A stretch of 64,000 nucleotides of DNA from Cohnella fermenti (GCF_004801405.1 NZ_SSOB01000023.1:62001-126000); one strand, 5' to 3'; positions 1-10,023 are shown, counted from the stretch's first letter. The notes: generated by a model not told the origin, from the sequence alone. A program made the numbers and translations.

Positions 1-198
1 AGCAGCTTTATCGCTCGGCTCAGAATGGATAAAGCCGCGGAACTGCTGCTTGACCCCCGAATTCCCGTTCAGCGGATCGCGTTGGAGGCGGGATATATGG
101 ACGCCCATTATTTCGCCAGAGTGTTTAAGCGGGAAACCGGGTTTACTCCGTCCCAGTACCGGAACCTGCATGTGAAGGCCGAGGAGAGGGCGCCATGA
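1..198 (+). CDS. AraC-type response regulator, C-terminal fragment (YesN-like)
   Basis: The window opens inside an open frame whose 65 residues form the second helix-turn-helix of an AraC/XylS DNA-binding domain. Visible hallmarks are the helix MDKAAELLL, the segment IALEAGYMDAHYFARVFKRE and the closing GFTPSQYR. The stop codon overlaps the start of the following sensor kinase (ATGA, 195-198), so the two are translationally coupled. That pairing is typical of YesN/YesM two-component systems, so a receiver domain is expected in the missing N-terminal part. It could instead be a plain AraC regulator. The family call is firm; the target is unknown, although neighbouring fucosidase genes are plausible. 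Confidence 0.88.
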   Translation, partial: SSFIARLRMDKAAELLLDPRIPVQRIALEAGYMDAHYFARVFKRETGFTPSQYRNLHVKAEERAP

Positions 199-2024
199 GA
201 AACAAATTCGTCAGTATAAGCGTCAAAAACATGCTATTGCTAACTGCACTGAACCTCGTTCTCGTTGTGGGCTCCGGTTCCGCGCTTTATTCCGTGTTCA
301 ATCGCATATTCTATCATCAGGTCATGTCGGATATGGAGCAGATCATGATTCAGAACGCCACCAATCTGGATCAGATTCTAGACAGCATCAGCAAGGCCAC
401 TTTGCTCCTGTACACGGACAAAACGATTGTCGACAATATCGCGGCAAGCGATATATCCGACCCTGTCGCCAACTACAACAAAAAAGACATCGTCCTCGGC
501 CAACTGGCCAAATATATATACGTTCCGCTTCACGACAAACTGACTTCCTATCAGATCACCTTCTTCGTGGCAGACAGTCAGCCGCTCGCACATACGCTGT
601 CCCCCTCCGACGCCAGCTTCGCGGGCTTGTACACGGACAAGGAGGTTTCTTCCGAGTCGTGGTACCAACAAACCTGGAGCCAGGACGGTATCCTTTGCTG
701 GTTTCAGGACCCGGAGCAACCCAACCATTTTTTTGTTTCCAGACTCATCAAGTACTTGCTGGACGATCCGAAGAACGACCAAAACACCCAAAAAATCAAT
801 TTGGGCGTACTGGTGCTGAAATTCGACATGAATCAGCTGATGGCAAAATTAGAGCCTTCCAAAATGACCGAATCATCGGAATTTCTTGTGCTCGACAACA
901 ATTTTCAGACGCTCTACGGAGAAAACGATGCGCTTCGACAAGCCGTTGTTTCTCTCGCTGAAGCCCGCGGCAACCATTCCGAATCCTTCCAATCCGGATC
1001 GATTGCGATCGACAATGCCTCCTACTCCATTCATGCGCGCAAGCTAACCAACGGATGGATGCTAATCGGGGCGACACCAGACTCAGAGATATCATCGCGG
1101 CTGTCCATCGTCAAGAGCGTCATCGTCAGAACGGCTCTGATCGCCATTGCCGCCGGCATTCTGCTGTCGCTCTTCCTCTCCTTCAGGATTTCCCAGCCAA
1201 TCAGAAGACTCGCGTTAACGATGCGGAAAGTTCACAATCAGGATAACATCGCCCAAATGATCGTGCCCAAAACCGGCAATGACGAAGTCGGCATTCTGTA
1301 TAGCAGCTTCCATCTTATGATGCACCGAATCGACCATCTGCTAGAAGAATCCTATAAAATGGCGATTAATGAAAAAGAGGCCGAGTTTAAAGCATTGCAA
1401 GCGCAGATTAACCCTCATTTTCTGTACAACACGTTGGATTCGATCAATTGGATGGCCATGAAGCTGGATGCGAAGCAGATCACGAATGTCGTCTCCTCGT
1501 TGTCCAATCTGCTGAGATATGCGATCAGTAATTCCGACCAGCTTGTGCCGATCACGGAGGAGATTGAACAGGTTAGGCAATATATCGTTATCCAGTCCAT
1601 TTGCTATAGCCAGCCATTCTCTGTCTTCTACGACATCGATTCGACCCTGGATGGCCATAAAATGCCGAGGCTGATCCTGCAGCCGCTGGTGGAGAACGCG
1701 ATTCTGCATGGTGCCGGAAAAGTCGGCGGAGACGGGAGACTCGGCATTATGCTCTATGCCGAGGGCGACACGCTTCGCCTCGCCGTGAGCAGCGGCGGAG
1801 ACGGCCAATTGGCCGGCCAGTTGAATGACTATTTGCAGGGCTCGCTGCTGTTCCGCAGCAAGCCCGATGGCAATGGAATCCGCAATGTCAACCAACGTAT
1901 CAAGCTGAAGTTCGGCGACATGTACGGTCTGTCTTATGAATCAGATGCAGAAGGCAGCATTAAAGCGATCGTCTCCATGCCGTTGAAATCTGTGAATCAG
2001 GCGTCCCTATCCCCGATTGCGTAA
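195..2024 (+). CDS. YesM-like membrane sensor histidine kinase
   Basis: A 609-aa sensor kinase. One membrane helix lies at about residues 13-35, followed by an extracytoplasmic sensor region to about 300 and a second helix at about 303-330. A HAMP-like linker follows. The His_kinase domain has the phospho-acceptor motif QAQINPHFLYNTLDS near residue 400, and the ATPase part starts with LILQPLVENAILHG near 490. This architecture is that of YesM, which senses sugars or oligosaccharides outside the cell and phosphorylates an AraC-type partner, here encoded immediately upstream with a 4-base overlap. The gene ends tail to tail with the next minus-strand gene, the two overlapping by 28 bases with no room for a terminator between them. 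The ligand cannot be told from sequence. Confidence 0.92.
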   Translation: MRNKFVSISVKNMLLLTALNLVLVVGSGSALYSVFNRIFYHQVMSDMEQIMIQNATNLDQILDSISKATLLLYTDKTIVDNIAASDISDPVANYNKKDIVLGQLAKYIYVPLHDKLTSYQITFFVADSQPLAHTLSPSDASFAGLYTDKEVSSESWYQQTWSQDGILCWFQDPEQPNHFFVSRLIKYLLDDPKNDQNTQKINLGVLVLKFDMNQLMAKLEPSKMTESSEFLVLDNNFQTLYGENDALRQAVVSLAEARGNHSESFQSGSIAIDNASYSIHARKLTNGWMLIGATPDSEISSRLSIVKSVIVRTALIAIAAGILLSLFLSFRISQPIRRLALTMRKVHNQDNIAQMIVPKTGNDEVGILYSSFHLMMHRIDHLLEESYKMAINEKEAEFKALQAQINPHFLYNTLDSINWMAMKLDAKQITNVVSSLSNLLRYAISNSDQLVPITEEIEQVRQYIVIQSICYSQPFSVFYDIDSTLDGHKMPRLILQPLVENAILHGAGKVGGDGRLGIMLYAEGDTLRLAVSSGGDGQLAGQLNDYLQGSLLFRSKPDGNGIRNVNQRIKLKFGDMYGLSYESDAEGSIKAIVSMPLKSVNQASLSPIA

Positions 2025-4084
2025 GGCCAATCTCCCCACTCCACCTTGAAATCCTTCCAAGGGAAATAAGGAGGTATCGCTGCGTACGGCTCGCTCACAA
2101 AGGGAAGATTCTCCGCTTGAAGCCCATCGATCTCCGCAATCGGACAGTCAACCCGATTGCCGTTGATGGTCGCATAACGCTGCGTCGCGGCGCCCGGACT
2201 CCAGGACGCTTCCAGATCCAGCGCAGGTCGCACGATGCCGGCGGGACGCCGGTATTGCACCCGCCTTGTCGTCCAGAAATAGTCGGTGAACCGGGCCGAA
2301 ACGCATTCCTTCGCAAATGCGGCTAAAGACGGATACTCCGACAAGCCGGAATGCTCAGCCGCGAAGCCGCCGAAACAATGGCTAAGCTCCGACCGGGTGA
2401 ATAGGCGCGGCTCCCCTCTATAAAATTCGATACGGATGAACCTGTAGTTGCCATTCGACTCAAGCATAATCCGGACAGGACCAATCGTTCGGGTATAAGC
2501 CAGCGGACGGAAAGCTGCGAGCAGCCTTCCCGTGCGGCACACAATCCATTGACCGCGCTCGACTTCACCGGACCAGCGTTCGCGAGGGATGCCTCCGACG
2601 ATAAGCTCCTCCACATCGCCTCCATGCGTCGGAAGGATGATCAGTTCGTCTAGTCCGGTCAGCGGCTTCGCCGGCTCGGCTCCGTCGTCCGAACCGCCAA
2701 GCGACAGGTGCGGATGCGTGAGCACCAGCGCGGTCGATTCTGCTTGAAGAGTAAATGTATTGGCATGGGAAGCCAGACAATCCTCTTCGCCAGCATTGGC
2801 ATACACCTTCGGCGTCCGGCGCTCCCTATCCCGATACTCTTCTCCTGCGGCTGCGATCTCCGCCGCGCGGGATACGTTGCCCGGCACTTCGCCGTTCACC
2901 GACATTTTCGCAAATACCGTACCAATATCCCGAAAAGAAGTCACCTGCTCTGTCCGTTTATACGTCACGAAATAGCTGCAGCTTTGCGAACCGTTCCCCA
3001 TCGGCGTGCTGGATGTGCCCAAAGCGTATTCCGGGTACAGCATCGTCTCGATCCGGCAAGCGCGCGCCGGGAAATCAGCTCCCGAATCTCCCAGTTCGTT
3101 GGTCGCGACCGCGCGAAAAGGATACATTTTGCGATCGAACATCTGCATAGCTACATCCGGGATATGATACACGCCGCTTGCCAGGAAGCAAAATTGCGCC
3201 ACATTAAAAGGAATATCCCCCATATGGTGCAGAATAAGCTCCTCCGGCTTGGCGTACAAGTCCATCGGCGATGGGTTAACGCGATCGCCGAGACAAAACC
3301 AGAGCAAGCTGGACATGCAGCTTGAGTGGGCGATCGTATCGACCGTATAAGCCCGCGAATACGGTCCCGCCATGACGCCGAGCTCCGGATGGAACCGGGC
3401 GGCGATGTCGATCCACAACCGTTCTTCAATTCCAAGCGCCAGCCTCCGGGCCTCCACATCCCGCGCATGCTCGGCGATTTCACTCATGGCATGAAGCGTT
3501 GCCCCGGCATAGGTCGGCGAATTGAATTCGCTGATCGTGCCATTGCGCACCAGCATCGCTCGAAGCTGACGTAAGTTCCACAATCCGTGTTCCACAGCAT
3601 CCCTGCAATCCAGCATCTCTCCGCCTAGAATCAGACCAACCGTCGCCTCCGCCGGCATATTGTCGTTATAGCCGTGAAATTGATAGTCCGGCTGACGGTT
3701 TCCCGGCTTGAAAGAAAAGCCGTCTCTAACAAGGCATTCAAGCCGTTCTCTAACGGCAACCGACATCTTGCCGCGATGCGCAAGCAAGAGCGCCACTGCA
3801 AAGTTCGTGTCAAATATGTTAAAACGAATGTTCCCGTAACGGGCCGTCTCTCCTTGGGCTACCACGGCGTCCGCCCATGTGTTCTCGCCTGCGGAATACA
3901 ACGCTCCGGCAAGCCATAGCCGCTCTCTCGTCTCCGCAGGCTTCGTATCGGCGATCCATTCCCCGTCCAGGTCGTACCAGGCCCGGGCTGCGACAACCGC
4001 CGCAGCCATGAACCTCTCCGTCCGTTCCCTAACTCCTTCCGCCGAATTGCCGAATCGTTGTTCATGCCCATGCTTCTGCGTCAT
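1997..4084 (-). CDS. Unassigned toroid-like protein coupled to GH95 fucosidase
   Basis: A 695-aa protein without signal peptide or membrane helices, hence probably cytoplasmic. The first 350 residues are helix-rich, with motifs such as [10 protein letters not shown] and [20 protein letters not shown]. The second half reads as beta-strands, ending in the aromatic stretch [18 protein letters not shown]. This two-part pattern resembles heparinase II/III-type lyases and related (alpha/alpha) toroid glycosidases, but I recognise no specific family, so no reaction is claimed. The chosen ATG at 4084 has GGAGG at 4091-4095; an upstream in-frame start at 4135 lacks one. The start lies inside the GH95 gene, a 23-base overlap, which implies translational coupling and action on the same glycan. 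Confidence 0.75.
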   Translation of the reverse strand: MTQKHGHEQRFGNSAEGVRERTERFMAAAVVAARAWYDLDGEWIADTKPAETRERLWLAGALYSAGENTWADAVVAQGETARYGNIRFNIFDTNFAVALLLAHRGKMSVAVRERLECLVRDGFSFKPGNRQPDYQFHGYNDNMPAEATVGLILGGEMLDCRDAVEHGLWNLRQLRAMLVRNGTISEFNSPTYAGATLHAMSEIAEHARDVEARRLALGIEERLWIDIAARFHPELGVMAGPYSRAYTVDTIAHSSCMSSLLWFCLGDRVNPSPMDLYAKPEELILHHMGDIPFNVAQFCFLASGVYHIPDVAMQMFDRKMYPFRAVATNELGDSGADFPARACRIETMLYPEYALGTSSTPMGNGSQSCSYFVTYKRTEQVTSFRDIGTVFAKMSVNGEVPGNVSRAAEIAAAGEEYRDRERRTPKVYANAGEEDCLASHANTFTLQAESTALVLTHPHLSLGGSDDGAEPAKPLTGLDELIILPTHGGDVEELIVGGIPRERWSGEVERGQWIVCRTGRLLAAFRPLAYTRTIGPVRIMLESNGNYRFIRIEFYRGEPRLFTRSELSHCFGGFAAEHSGLSEYPSLAAFAKECVSARFTDYFWTTRRVQYRRPAGIVRPALDLEASWSPGAATQRYATINGNRVDCPIAEIDGLQAENLPFVSEPYAAIPPYFPWKDFKVEWGDWPYAIGDRDA

Positions 4085-6449
4085 TGTAATCCTCCGTCCA
4101 GTGTAATTCATATGTTCGGCCAGGCGTGGCTTCAAACCGAAGCGATAAAGCGTCCGGCCTCTCCACGATCACGGGTTCTCCCATGCTGCTTACAATCAAG
4201 GGAACATCTGCACGCACGCGGCAAGATCGACAGCCGACAGAACGAATTTCTGCCGACCGCAGCTTCCCGCCGCTCCATTCCAACCCGATCTCGAAGCCTC
4301 CCCTGGCTTGCATCCCGCTCACCGAGCCTTCGGACCACGCTTCCGGCAGCGAAGGCAGCAGATGAATTTCGCCTGCATGGCTTTGCAGCAGCATCTCTGC
4401 GATGCCTGCCGCGCCGCCGAAATTCCCATCGATTTGAAACGGCGGATGCGCGTCGAACAGATTCGGATACGTAGAGCGGGTCAGCAGCGTCCGGATAAAG
4501 TCGTAGGCTTGCTCCGCCTCGCGCAGGCGCGCCCATAGGTTCACGATCCAGGCGCAGCTCCATCCGGTGTGTCCGCCTCCGTGCAGCAATCTTCGCTCCA
4601 GGGAAATTCGGCTTGCCGCAGCCAGCTCGGGAGTGCCGTCAGGCGTAATCAGATGCCCTGGATATAAGCCGTATAGATGGGACAAGTGCCGATGGCCCGG
4701 GTCCTCCTCATCCAAATCAAGATACCATTCCTGCAGTTGGGCATACCGTCCGATCCGGTACGGATACAATCGCTCGAGCGCATTATTCAGTCTCATCTTG
4801 AATTCATCGTCCTCGCTCAGCAACCGGGAAGCTTCCAAGCAAGATTGGAACAACTCGCGGATAATGGACATATCCATCGTTGACGCCACGCTTAGTCCGC
4901 ACGGCCCTTCTTCCGTCAGGAACAGATTCTCTGGCGAGGTCGAAGGATTCGAGACGAGAAAGCCGTTCTCGTCCTCCGTCAGCCAATCCAGGAGAAACAG
5001 CGCCGCTCCCTTCATGAGCGGATACGCTTTGTTCGCGAGAAACGACTTATCCAGCGTGTATTCGTACCTCTCCCACAGATGACGGCACAGCCAGGCGCCG
5101 CCTAGCGGCCAGAAAGCCCAGGGGGAGGGAGCGGTCGGTGTGCTTTTCCGCCACAAATCCACATTGTGGTGCGCGGTCCAGCCGGAGCATCCGTAATGCC
5201 TGTCCGCCGTCTGCTGTCCCCGCTCGGCAAGCTCCCCGATCATCTCGAATAACGGTTCGTGGCACTCGCTGAGATTCGCCTGCTCGGGGAGCCAATAATT
5301 CATCTGAACATTGATATTGGTCGTATAGTTGCTGCTCCACGGCGGTCTGATCTCTTCGTTCCATATCCCTTGCAGATTAGCAGGCTGCGTGCCCGGGCGG
5401 GAGCATGCGATCATCAAATAGCGGGCGTATTGGAAAAAGAGGGCGAACAGGTCGGGATCGTCTGCTCCGTCCGTCAGTTTCTTCAACCGGACATCCGTAG
5501 GCCGATCGACCGCGTCCGGCGTTCCGAGTCTCAGCTCCATTCGTCCGAACAGCCGCCTATAGTCCTCTATATGGCGATCCTTGAGCTGCTCGTACGTCCG
5601 CCCATCGCAAGCGCTTAATCTCTCTTCGCATATATCGCCGGGATTTCTTCCCGCCTCGGCGGGTTGCGTTCGATATCCGGCAAAGCTAGTGGCTCCGGCC
5701 ACATAAAGCGTTACCCTGTCCGCTCCGCTGATTTGCAGCTCCCGTCCCTGAACCGCGGCGATTTCTCCCCCGATGGCTTCGACCCGAATGTGCAGGGCAC
5801 AGACGATCGTTTGGCCCGGTTCATAAAGAATGGGCTCGGCACACTCCTTTACATATTCGGGCTCCACGTGGCTTGGACATTCTCCCGTTAACTTCAAGGT
5901 GTTGCCTTCGGCCGACACCTGATAGGGCAGCTGACTGTCCGCCCTCAAGGTGAAGCTAACCCCGCCAGGGGAGTCGCAGGCCAATGACGCGATCATTAAT
6001 TGGTCGGGCTCGCTGCAGAACCATTGTCTGCGGTGCATTCCGTTATCGGAACGGAACTCGGTGGAGACGACCGCAGTGTTCAGATCGAGCTCTCTCCGGT
6101 AATCCGTTACCTTGTCTTCCAAATCCATAAAGATCAAATGAAGGTCGCAAAAAGGCATGTAAGACTGCGACCATCCGCCCAGCATATTCGCCTTGAGCGT
6201 CTCCTCCGCCTGCACGTAGCGCCCTTCCGTTGTGAGCCTCCTCACCTCGCCCAAAAATTCGCTGGCCCTCTCGTTGACTTCATCCCGAGGATACCCGGAC
6301 CACAAGGTATCTTCGTTAAGCTGGATCCGCTCACGTCCGATTCCGCCGAACGCCATTCCGCCCAGCCGACCGTTCCCGAACGGCAGCGCCTCCGTCCATT
6401 TCCCGGCCGGCGCCGTATACCACAAACGCATACGCTGCTTTTCCCGCAT
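4062..6449 (-). CDS. GH95 alpha-L-fucosidase, intracellular
   Basis: A 795-aa enzyme with the full GH95 signature. It begins with [20 protein letters not shown] and [12 protein letters not shown], has the asparagine pair in [11 protein letters not shown], a Glu in SPEN (about residue 507), TGWS in the toroid, and the catalytic Asp in FQIDGNFGG (about residue 674). GH95 enzymes are inverting alpha-L-fucosidases, classically acting on alpha-1,2-linked fucose, with some members releasing alpha-L-galactose. No signal peptide is seen, so it should act on imported oligosaccharides. The start is uncertain: ATG at 6449 or ATG at 6431; a longer frame from a GTG at 6503 adds residues unlike the family. 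The gene overlaps the downstream 695-aa protein. Confidence 0.95.
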   Translation of the reverse strand: MREKQRMRLWYTAPAGKWTEALPFGNGRLGGMAFGGIGRERIQLNEDTLWSGYPRDEVNERASEFLGEVRRLTTEGRYVQAEETLKANMLGGWSQSYMPFCDLHLIFMDLEDKVTDYRRELDLNTAVVSTEFRSDNGMHRRQWFCSEPDQLMIASLACDSPGGVSFTLRADSQLPYQVSAEGNTLKLTGECPSHVEPEYVKECAEPILYEPGQTIVCALHIRVEAIGGEIAAVQGRELQISGADRVTLYVAGATSFAGYRTQPAEAGRNPGDICEERLSACDGRTYEQLKDRHIEDYRRLFGRMELRLGTPDAVDRPTDVRLKKLTDGADDPDLFALFFQYARYLMIACSRPGTQPANLQGIWNEEIRPPWSSNYTTNINVQMNYWLPEQANLSECHEPLFEMIGELAERGQQTADRHYGCSGWTAHHNVDLWRKSTPTAPSPWAFWPLGGAWLCRHLWERYEYTLDKSFLANKAYPLMKGAALFLLDWLTEDENGFLVSNPSTSPENLFLTEEGPCGLSVASTMDMSIIRELFQSCLEASRLLSEDDEFKMRLNNALERLYPYRIGRYAQLQEWYLDLDEEDPGHRHLSHLYGLYPGHLITPDGTPELAAASRISLERRLLHGGGHTGWSCAWIVNLWARLREAEQAYDFIRTLLTRSTYPNLFDAHPPFQIDGNFGGAAGIAEMLLQSHAGEIHLLPSLPEAWSEGSVSGMQARGGFEIGLEWSGGKLRSAEIRSVGCRSCRVRADVPLIVSSMGEPVIVERPDALSLRFEATPGRTYELHWTEDYNDAEAWA

Positions 6450-6634
6450 CGCTTCTTCTCTACCTTTCGTTTGGGGATTCCCCCGTTGGGCGGCACCCTT
6501 CACGATTCATACTAACGAGATTGCAGCAAACGCTTCAAGGTGAAAAAACACGGGCAACGTGTATTATTCAACAATCGATCTGGATCTCACCAATGGTCAT
6601 TTAACCGAGTGCTTATGGACAAAGAAGCGAATCC

Positions 6635-6651
6635 CCGGACCCGTTGTCCGG
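6635..6651 (-). terminator. Possible weak terminator after AraC regulator
   Basis: A perfect 6-bp stem (CCGGAC/GTCCGG) with a 5-base loop lies 44 bases past the AraC stop codon. The minus-strand sequence after it is only moderately T-rich (TTCGCTTCTTTG), so it may be no more than an attenuator between the regulator and GH95. Confidence 0.3.
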
Positions 6652-6694
6652 TTCTGATCGGGACGGAACCAGTCCGTACCCACATTCTTTGATA

Positions 6695-7528
6695 CTAATT
6701 CGAGCCTTCCGACGCCAAGCGGAATCTGCCGGGGGAGACGCCGATCGTTCTCTTGAACAGGTTCTGGAAGTACGTCTCGCTCCTGTAGCCGATCTTGTCC
6801 GCGATCTCCGCCATCGTCAATTCTGTCGTGGTCAAATAATGCTTGGCCACCTCCATCCGGTACCGGATCAAGTACTGAATAGGCGTAAGGCCAGTCTCGG
6901 ATTTGAACACGTGAATGAAATGATAGGCGTTCATATGGGTCAAGTTCGCCAACACGCTCAAGTCGATCTCGGTATGATAGTTCTCCTCCATATACCGCTT
7001 GGCGATCGGCACGAATTCCCTGACGGGGCGCTTGCGGACCTCGACTTCGCCCGCATAATGAATGATTCGAACGAGCCGCCCCAGCAAGGCGCCCAGCCAT
7101 TGATCGGCGATTGCGGCGGATTCCGGCAGTGAGCTGTGCCATTCCGCAATCGTCTCCTGGAACAACTGTCTGACGGGAACGAACTGCTCCTTTAATTCGA
7201 CCATAGCCGGCCGGTCCCTTCCCATCAAGTAATTATCCGGCAGCCCTCTGAGCTGCAGCCCTTGATAGCCGACGTACAGCGCGATAAATTGATCGTTGCT
7301 GGACTGCTCTTCATGCCAGATTCCCTGGTTGTAGCACATCAGGCTGCCGGGCCGGGCGCGGTACGGCTTGCCGTCCACGCGGAAGTCGCCTTCCCCCTTC
7401 ACGATCAACAGCAGCTCCGAGCTGTCTTCATGCGAATGAAGCGGAAAATAAAAGCGTCCCCCCGGCTCCGCCTTGCACACGTTGCAATTGGCAAGCCTTG
7501 GCATCCGCTGGAACATCGAAGGATACAT
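6695..7528 (-). CDS. AraC-family regulator with cupin sensor domain
   Basis: A 277-aa one-component regulator. The N-terminal 150 residues hold a cupin: FPLHSHEDSSELLLIVKG supplies the HxH..E metal-type motif, and RPGSLMCYNQGIWHEE follows. The C-terminal 100 residues are a double helix-turn-helix (IDLSVLANLTHMNAYHF; MAEIADKIGYRSETYFQNLF; PGRFR). Such proteins bind a sugar in the cupin and activate neighbouring promoters. The ATG at 7528 was chosen because a G-rich ribosome site (GGGGGGAG) sits 7 bases upstream; a GTG at 7549 is less likely. The gene diverges from the FG-GAP/oxidoreductase operon at 7685 and precedes GH95 on its own strand, so it probably controls both. Confidence 0.92.
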   Translation of the reverse strand: MYPSMFQRMPRLANCNVCKAEPGGRFYFPLHSHEDSSELLLIVKGEGDFRVDGKPYRARPGSLMCYNQGIWHEEQSSNDQFIALYVGYQGLQLRGLPDNYLMGRDRPAMVELKEQFVPVRQLFQETIAEWHSSLPESAAIADQWLGALLGRLVRIIHYAGEVEVRKRPVREFVPIAKRYMEENYHTEIDLSVLANLTHMNAYHFIHVFKSETGLTPIQYLIRYRMEVAKHYLTTTELTMAEIADKIGYRSETYFQNLFKRTIGVSPGRFRLASEGSN

Positions 7529-7628
7529 AGCGACTCCCCCCCACCCCAATTTTCAATAGCCAATATTCGCAACTATGAGCATTGAACTTTATTTTAAACC
7601 TATTGTAGAGTGAAGACAACGGCGGATG

Positions 7629-7642
7629 AGAAAGCACTTTCA
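7629..7642. promoter_or_regulatory. cre-like palindrome between divergent genes
   Basis: AGAAAGCACTTTCA matches the CcpA cre consensus (TGWAARCGYTWNCW) except at two positions, including the central G. It lies just upstream of the -10-like TATAAT at 7654 and could bind CcpA, or the divergent AraC regulator, because GAAAGCACTTTC is itself palindromic. Confidence 0.35.
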
Positions 7643-7653
7643 CAAATAATGAA

Positions 7654-7659
7654 TATAAT
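7654..7659 (+). promoter_or_regulatory. -10-like TATAAT for the FG-GAP operon
   Basis: A consensus TATAAT lies 26 bases before the start codon, without a recognisable -35 hexamer at 16-18 bp. That is typical of promoters needing an AraC-type activator. The implied leader would be only about 20 bases, starting close to the ribosome site GGAGAGGAG at 7666-7674. Confidence 0.35.
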
Positions 7660-7684
7660 CCGCTTGGAGAGGAGCTGCGTGTGA

Positions 7685-8782
7685 ATGACTTTGCACTTCA
7701 AAAAAAGACGGTTGAGCGACGAGACCTTCGAGGCTTGTTCCGTATTCGACGTCAACGGCGACGGGATACTCGACATCGTCAGCGGGGCGTATTGGTATGA
7801 AGGACCGGACTTCGTCACCCGGCACAAAATCTGCGACATCGCCTCGCACGCCCATTATCGGGACGACTTCTCCGATTACCCGTTGGACGTTGACGGCGAC
7901 GGACGGATGGACATCGTGACCGGTTCATGGTGGAGCGAAGCGTTGAAGTGGCGCAAGAATCCGGGGGACGGCGGCGGCGAGTGGGAAACGTTCGTCATCG
8001 CGCCCACCTCCAATATCGAGACGATTCGTTACTTCGATATCGACGGCTGCGGCGTGCCCGAGATTTTCCCGAATACGCCGGGAGAGCCGCAGGCATTCTA
8101 CAAGCTGATTCGCGACGAGCACGGCAGAGGGACCGGGCAATTCCGCCACACGGTCATCGGCGACCGGCCGAGCGGACACGGGATGGGATTCGCAGACATT
8201 ACCGGCAATGGGAAAATGGACATCGTCCTGTGCGACGGTTGGCTTGAGCAGCCCGACGATCCGTTCTCGGGTCCGTGGAAGTTCCATCCGGAATTCTCGC
8301 TCGGCTCGGCCAGCGTGCCGATTCTCGGACACGATGTGAACGGCGACGGGCTGTGCGATCTCATCGTCGGCCAGGCGCACGACTACGGCTTGCATTGGTA
8401 CGAGCAAGTGCTGGACAAGGACGGTGCCCGCAGTTGGATTCGCCATGAGATCGACCCGACGGCTTCCCAGTATCACGACCTCGCGCTGGTCGATCTCGAT
8501 CTCGACGGCGAGCTGGAGCTTGTGACAGGCAAACGGTACCTTGCCCACGACAACGATCCCGGATTCGACGACCCGCTCGGGCTGTACTACTTCAAGATCA
8601 ACGGCGGCCGATTCGAGAAGCACGTCATCGATTACGGGCCCGCCGGGGAAGCCTCCGGCAACGGAATTTACATGTGGATTGAGGATATCACGGGCAACGG
8701 CTACCCCGACATCGTCGCGCCGGGCACGGAAGGCTTGTATCTGTTCGAAAATTTGGGACCTGGGGAGAGCGAAGATGAGTAA
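7685..8782 (+). CDS. FG-GAP/VCBS repeat beta-propeller protein, no signal peptide
   Basis: A 365-aa protein built of repeated FG-GAP/VCBS-type calcium-loop blades: DVNGDGILDIVSG, DVDGDGRMDIVTG, DITGNGKMDIVLC, DVNGDGLCDLIVG, DLDLDGELELVTG and DITGNGYPDIVAPG. About six to seven blades would close one propeller. Such repeats are normally extracellular, but here the protein starts MTLHFKKRRLSDET with no signal peptide or membrane helix. The ribosome site GGAGAGGAG is 10 bases upstream of ATG 7685. Its last 8 bases overlap the Gfo/Idh gene, so the pair is co-translated. It could be an enzyme, as some propellers are sugar lyases or epimerases, or a binding protein; the sequence alone does not say. 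Confidence 0.82.
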   Translation: MTLHFKKRRLSDETFEACSVFDVNGDGILDIVSGAYWYEGPDFVTRHKICDIASHAHYRDDFSDYPLDVDGDGRMDIVTGSWWSEALKWRKNPGDGGGEWETFVIAPTSNIETIRYFDIDGCGVPEIFPNTPGEPQAFYKLIRDEHGRGTGQFRHTVIGDRPSGHGMGFADITGNGKMDIVLCDGWLEQPDDPFSGPWKFHPEFSLGSASVPILGHDVNGDGLCDLIVGQAHDYGLHWYEQVLDKDGARSWIRHEIDPTASQYHDLALVDLDLDGELELVTGKRYLAHDNDPGFDDPLGLYYFKINGGRFEKHVIDYGPAGEASGNGIYMWIEDITGNGYPDIVAPGTEGLYLFENLGPGESEDE

Positions 8783-9827
8783 ACTTAGAATCGGTTTTGT
8801 AGGCGTCGGCGGCATGGGCCAAATGGCGCATCTGTCCAACTATGCCTTGCTGCGGGAGGAGTGCGAGATCGTCGCGCTGGCCGACCCGCGCGTGAAGCTG
8901 GGGCAAGCGGTCGCACAACGGTATGGCGTGCCGCAAGCATTCGTAAGCCACGAAGAGCTGCTCAACGGCGCGAAGGTGGATGCGATCGTCGCGCCGCAGC
9001 TCTATCGCACCCATTATGCCATCATCCCGGACATTGTGCGGGCGGGCATTCCGGTGTTCACCGAGAAGCCGCTCTCGCTGACCGTGGAGGCGGGTGAACA
9101 ACTGGTCAAGCTCGCGGAAGAGCACCGGGTCCTGCATATGGTCGGGTATCACAAACGGTCCGACCCGGCGATGGAATACGCCCACCGGCGGATTGAGGAG
9201 TGGAAGGCAACCGGGGAGTTCGGCAAGCTGCAGTACATCCGCGTGACGATGCCGCCGGGCGATTGGATCGGAGGCGCCGACGCCCCGCTCGCGTCGGACG
9301 ACCCTTATCCGCAGTCCCCTCTGGAGCCGGGACCTTCTTATCTGACGGACGATCAGACCCGACAACTGGATACTTTCGTAAACTACTATATTCACCAAGT
9401 CAACGCGATCCGCTACCTGCTGCAGGAGCCCTACCGGATCACGTTCGGCGACCGCCGCGGCGTGCTGCTGACAGGCGAGAGCGACAGCGGCGTTACCGTC
9501 GCGCTGGAGACGGCCCCCTACCAAACGACGATCGAGTGGCATGAGAGCCTGTTGGTGTGCTTCGAGAGAGGGTTCGTTCGCGTCGATCTGCCGCCGCCGC
9601 TCGCCCGCCAGCAGGCAGGGAAAGTGACGATCATGAAGGACAACGGCAAGGAGCCGCCTTCGTACGAATGTCCGGTCATGCCGAACCGTTCGGCCATGCG
9701 CCAGCAAGCGATGAACTTCATCGCCGCCGTGCAAGGCCTCCGTCCGGCTCCGTGCGAGTCCAAGGAAGCGCTGGAGGATTTGAAGCTGGCCCGGGACTAC
9801 ATCCTGCTGATGCAGAACTACAAATAA
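8775..9827 (+). CDS. Gfo/Idh/MocA-family NAD(P)-dependent sugar oxidoreductase
   Basis: A 350-aa dehydrogenase. The N-terminal Rossmann motif GFVGVGGMGQMAHL (residues 6-19) binds NAD(P), and the family EKP motif appears as VFTEKPLSLT near residue 97. The C-terminal alpha/beta domain carries the substrate site. Members oxidise or reduce hydroxyls of sugars, inositols or glycosides. The start is ATG 8775, inside the FG-GAP gene (8-base overlap, ribosome site GGGGAGAG). A longer in-frame extension from 8541 is only read-through of the FG-GAP region. The next gene in the operon is a GH4 stump, so this unit once probably coupled oxidation with a GH4-type NAD-dependent glycosidase. Confidence 0.9.
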   Translation: MSKLRIGFVGVGGMGQMAHLSNYALLREECEIVALADPRVKLGQAVAQRYGVPQAFVSHEELLNGAKVDAIVAPQLYRTHYAIIPDIVRAGIPVFTEKPLSLTVEAGEQLVKLAEEHRVLHMVGYHKRSDPAMEYAHRRIEEWKATGEFGKLQYIRVTMPPGDWIGGADAPLASDDPYPQSPLEPGPSYLTDDQTRQLDTFVNYYIHQVNAIRYLLQEPYRITFGDRRGVLLTGESDSGVTVALETAPYQTTIEWHESLLVCFERGFVRVDLPPPLARQQAGKVTIMKDNGKEPPSYECPVMPNRSAMRQQAMNFIAAVQGLRPAPCESKEALEDLKLARDYILLMQNYK

Positions 9828-9852
9828 TCATTATCGGGAAAGGATGGTCCAT

Positions 9853-10023
9853 ATGAGAAGAGTTGCGATCATTGGCGCCGGAAGCATCGTATTCTGCAAA
9901 ACCCTGATTCTCGACATCATGGCGACGCCGGACATCTTCATTCCGCCTAACGTAAAGCGTGCTGAGGTGCCGATCGATCCGGCGCTTGCCGTGTTCTCCC
10001 GCTTTGGAGAATTGGCGAAGTAA
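9853..10023 (+). pseudogene. Remnant of GH4-type NAD-dependent glycosidase
   Basis: Fifty-six codons beginning MRRVAIIGAGSIVFCKTLIL, the Rossmann opening of family GH4 glycosidases (GAGS..F.K), which normally run to 430-470 residues. After ATPDIF the sequence no longer looks like GH4 and stops at 10023. Just beyond, another frame at about 10026-10090 reads ELLDIVNEYAEKHGW, which looks like the tail of a different coding region. I interpret the stretch as a deletion scar: the GH4 start joined to unrelated coding sequence. It follows the Gfo/Idh gene by 25 bases, in the same direction. Confidence 0.65.

Noticed and set aside
8688-9734. A 348-codon minus-strand frame opposite the Gfo/Idh gene
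   Set aside because: The plus strand has the Rossmann and EKP motifs and operon spacing; the minus frame resembles nothing.
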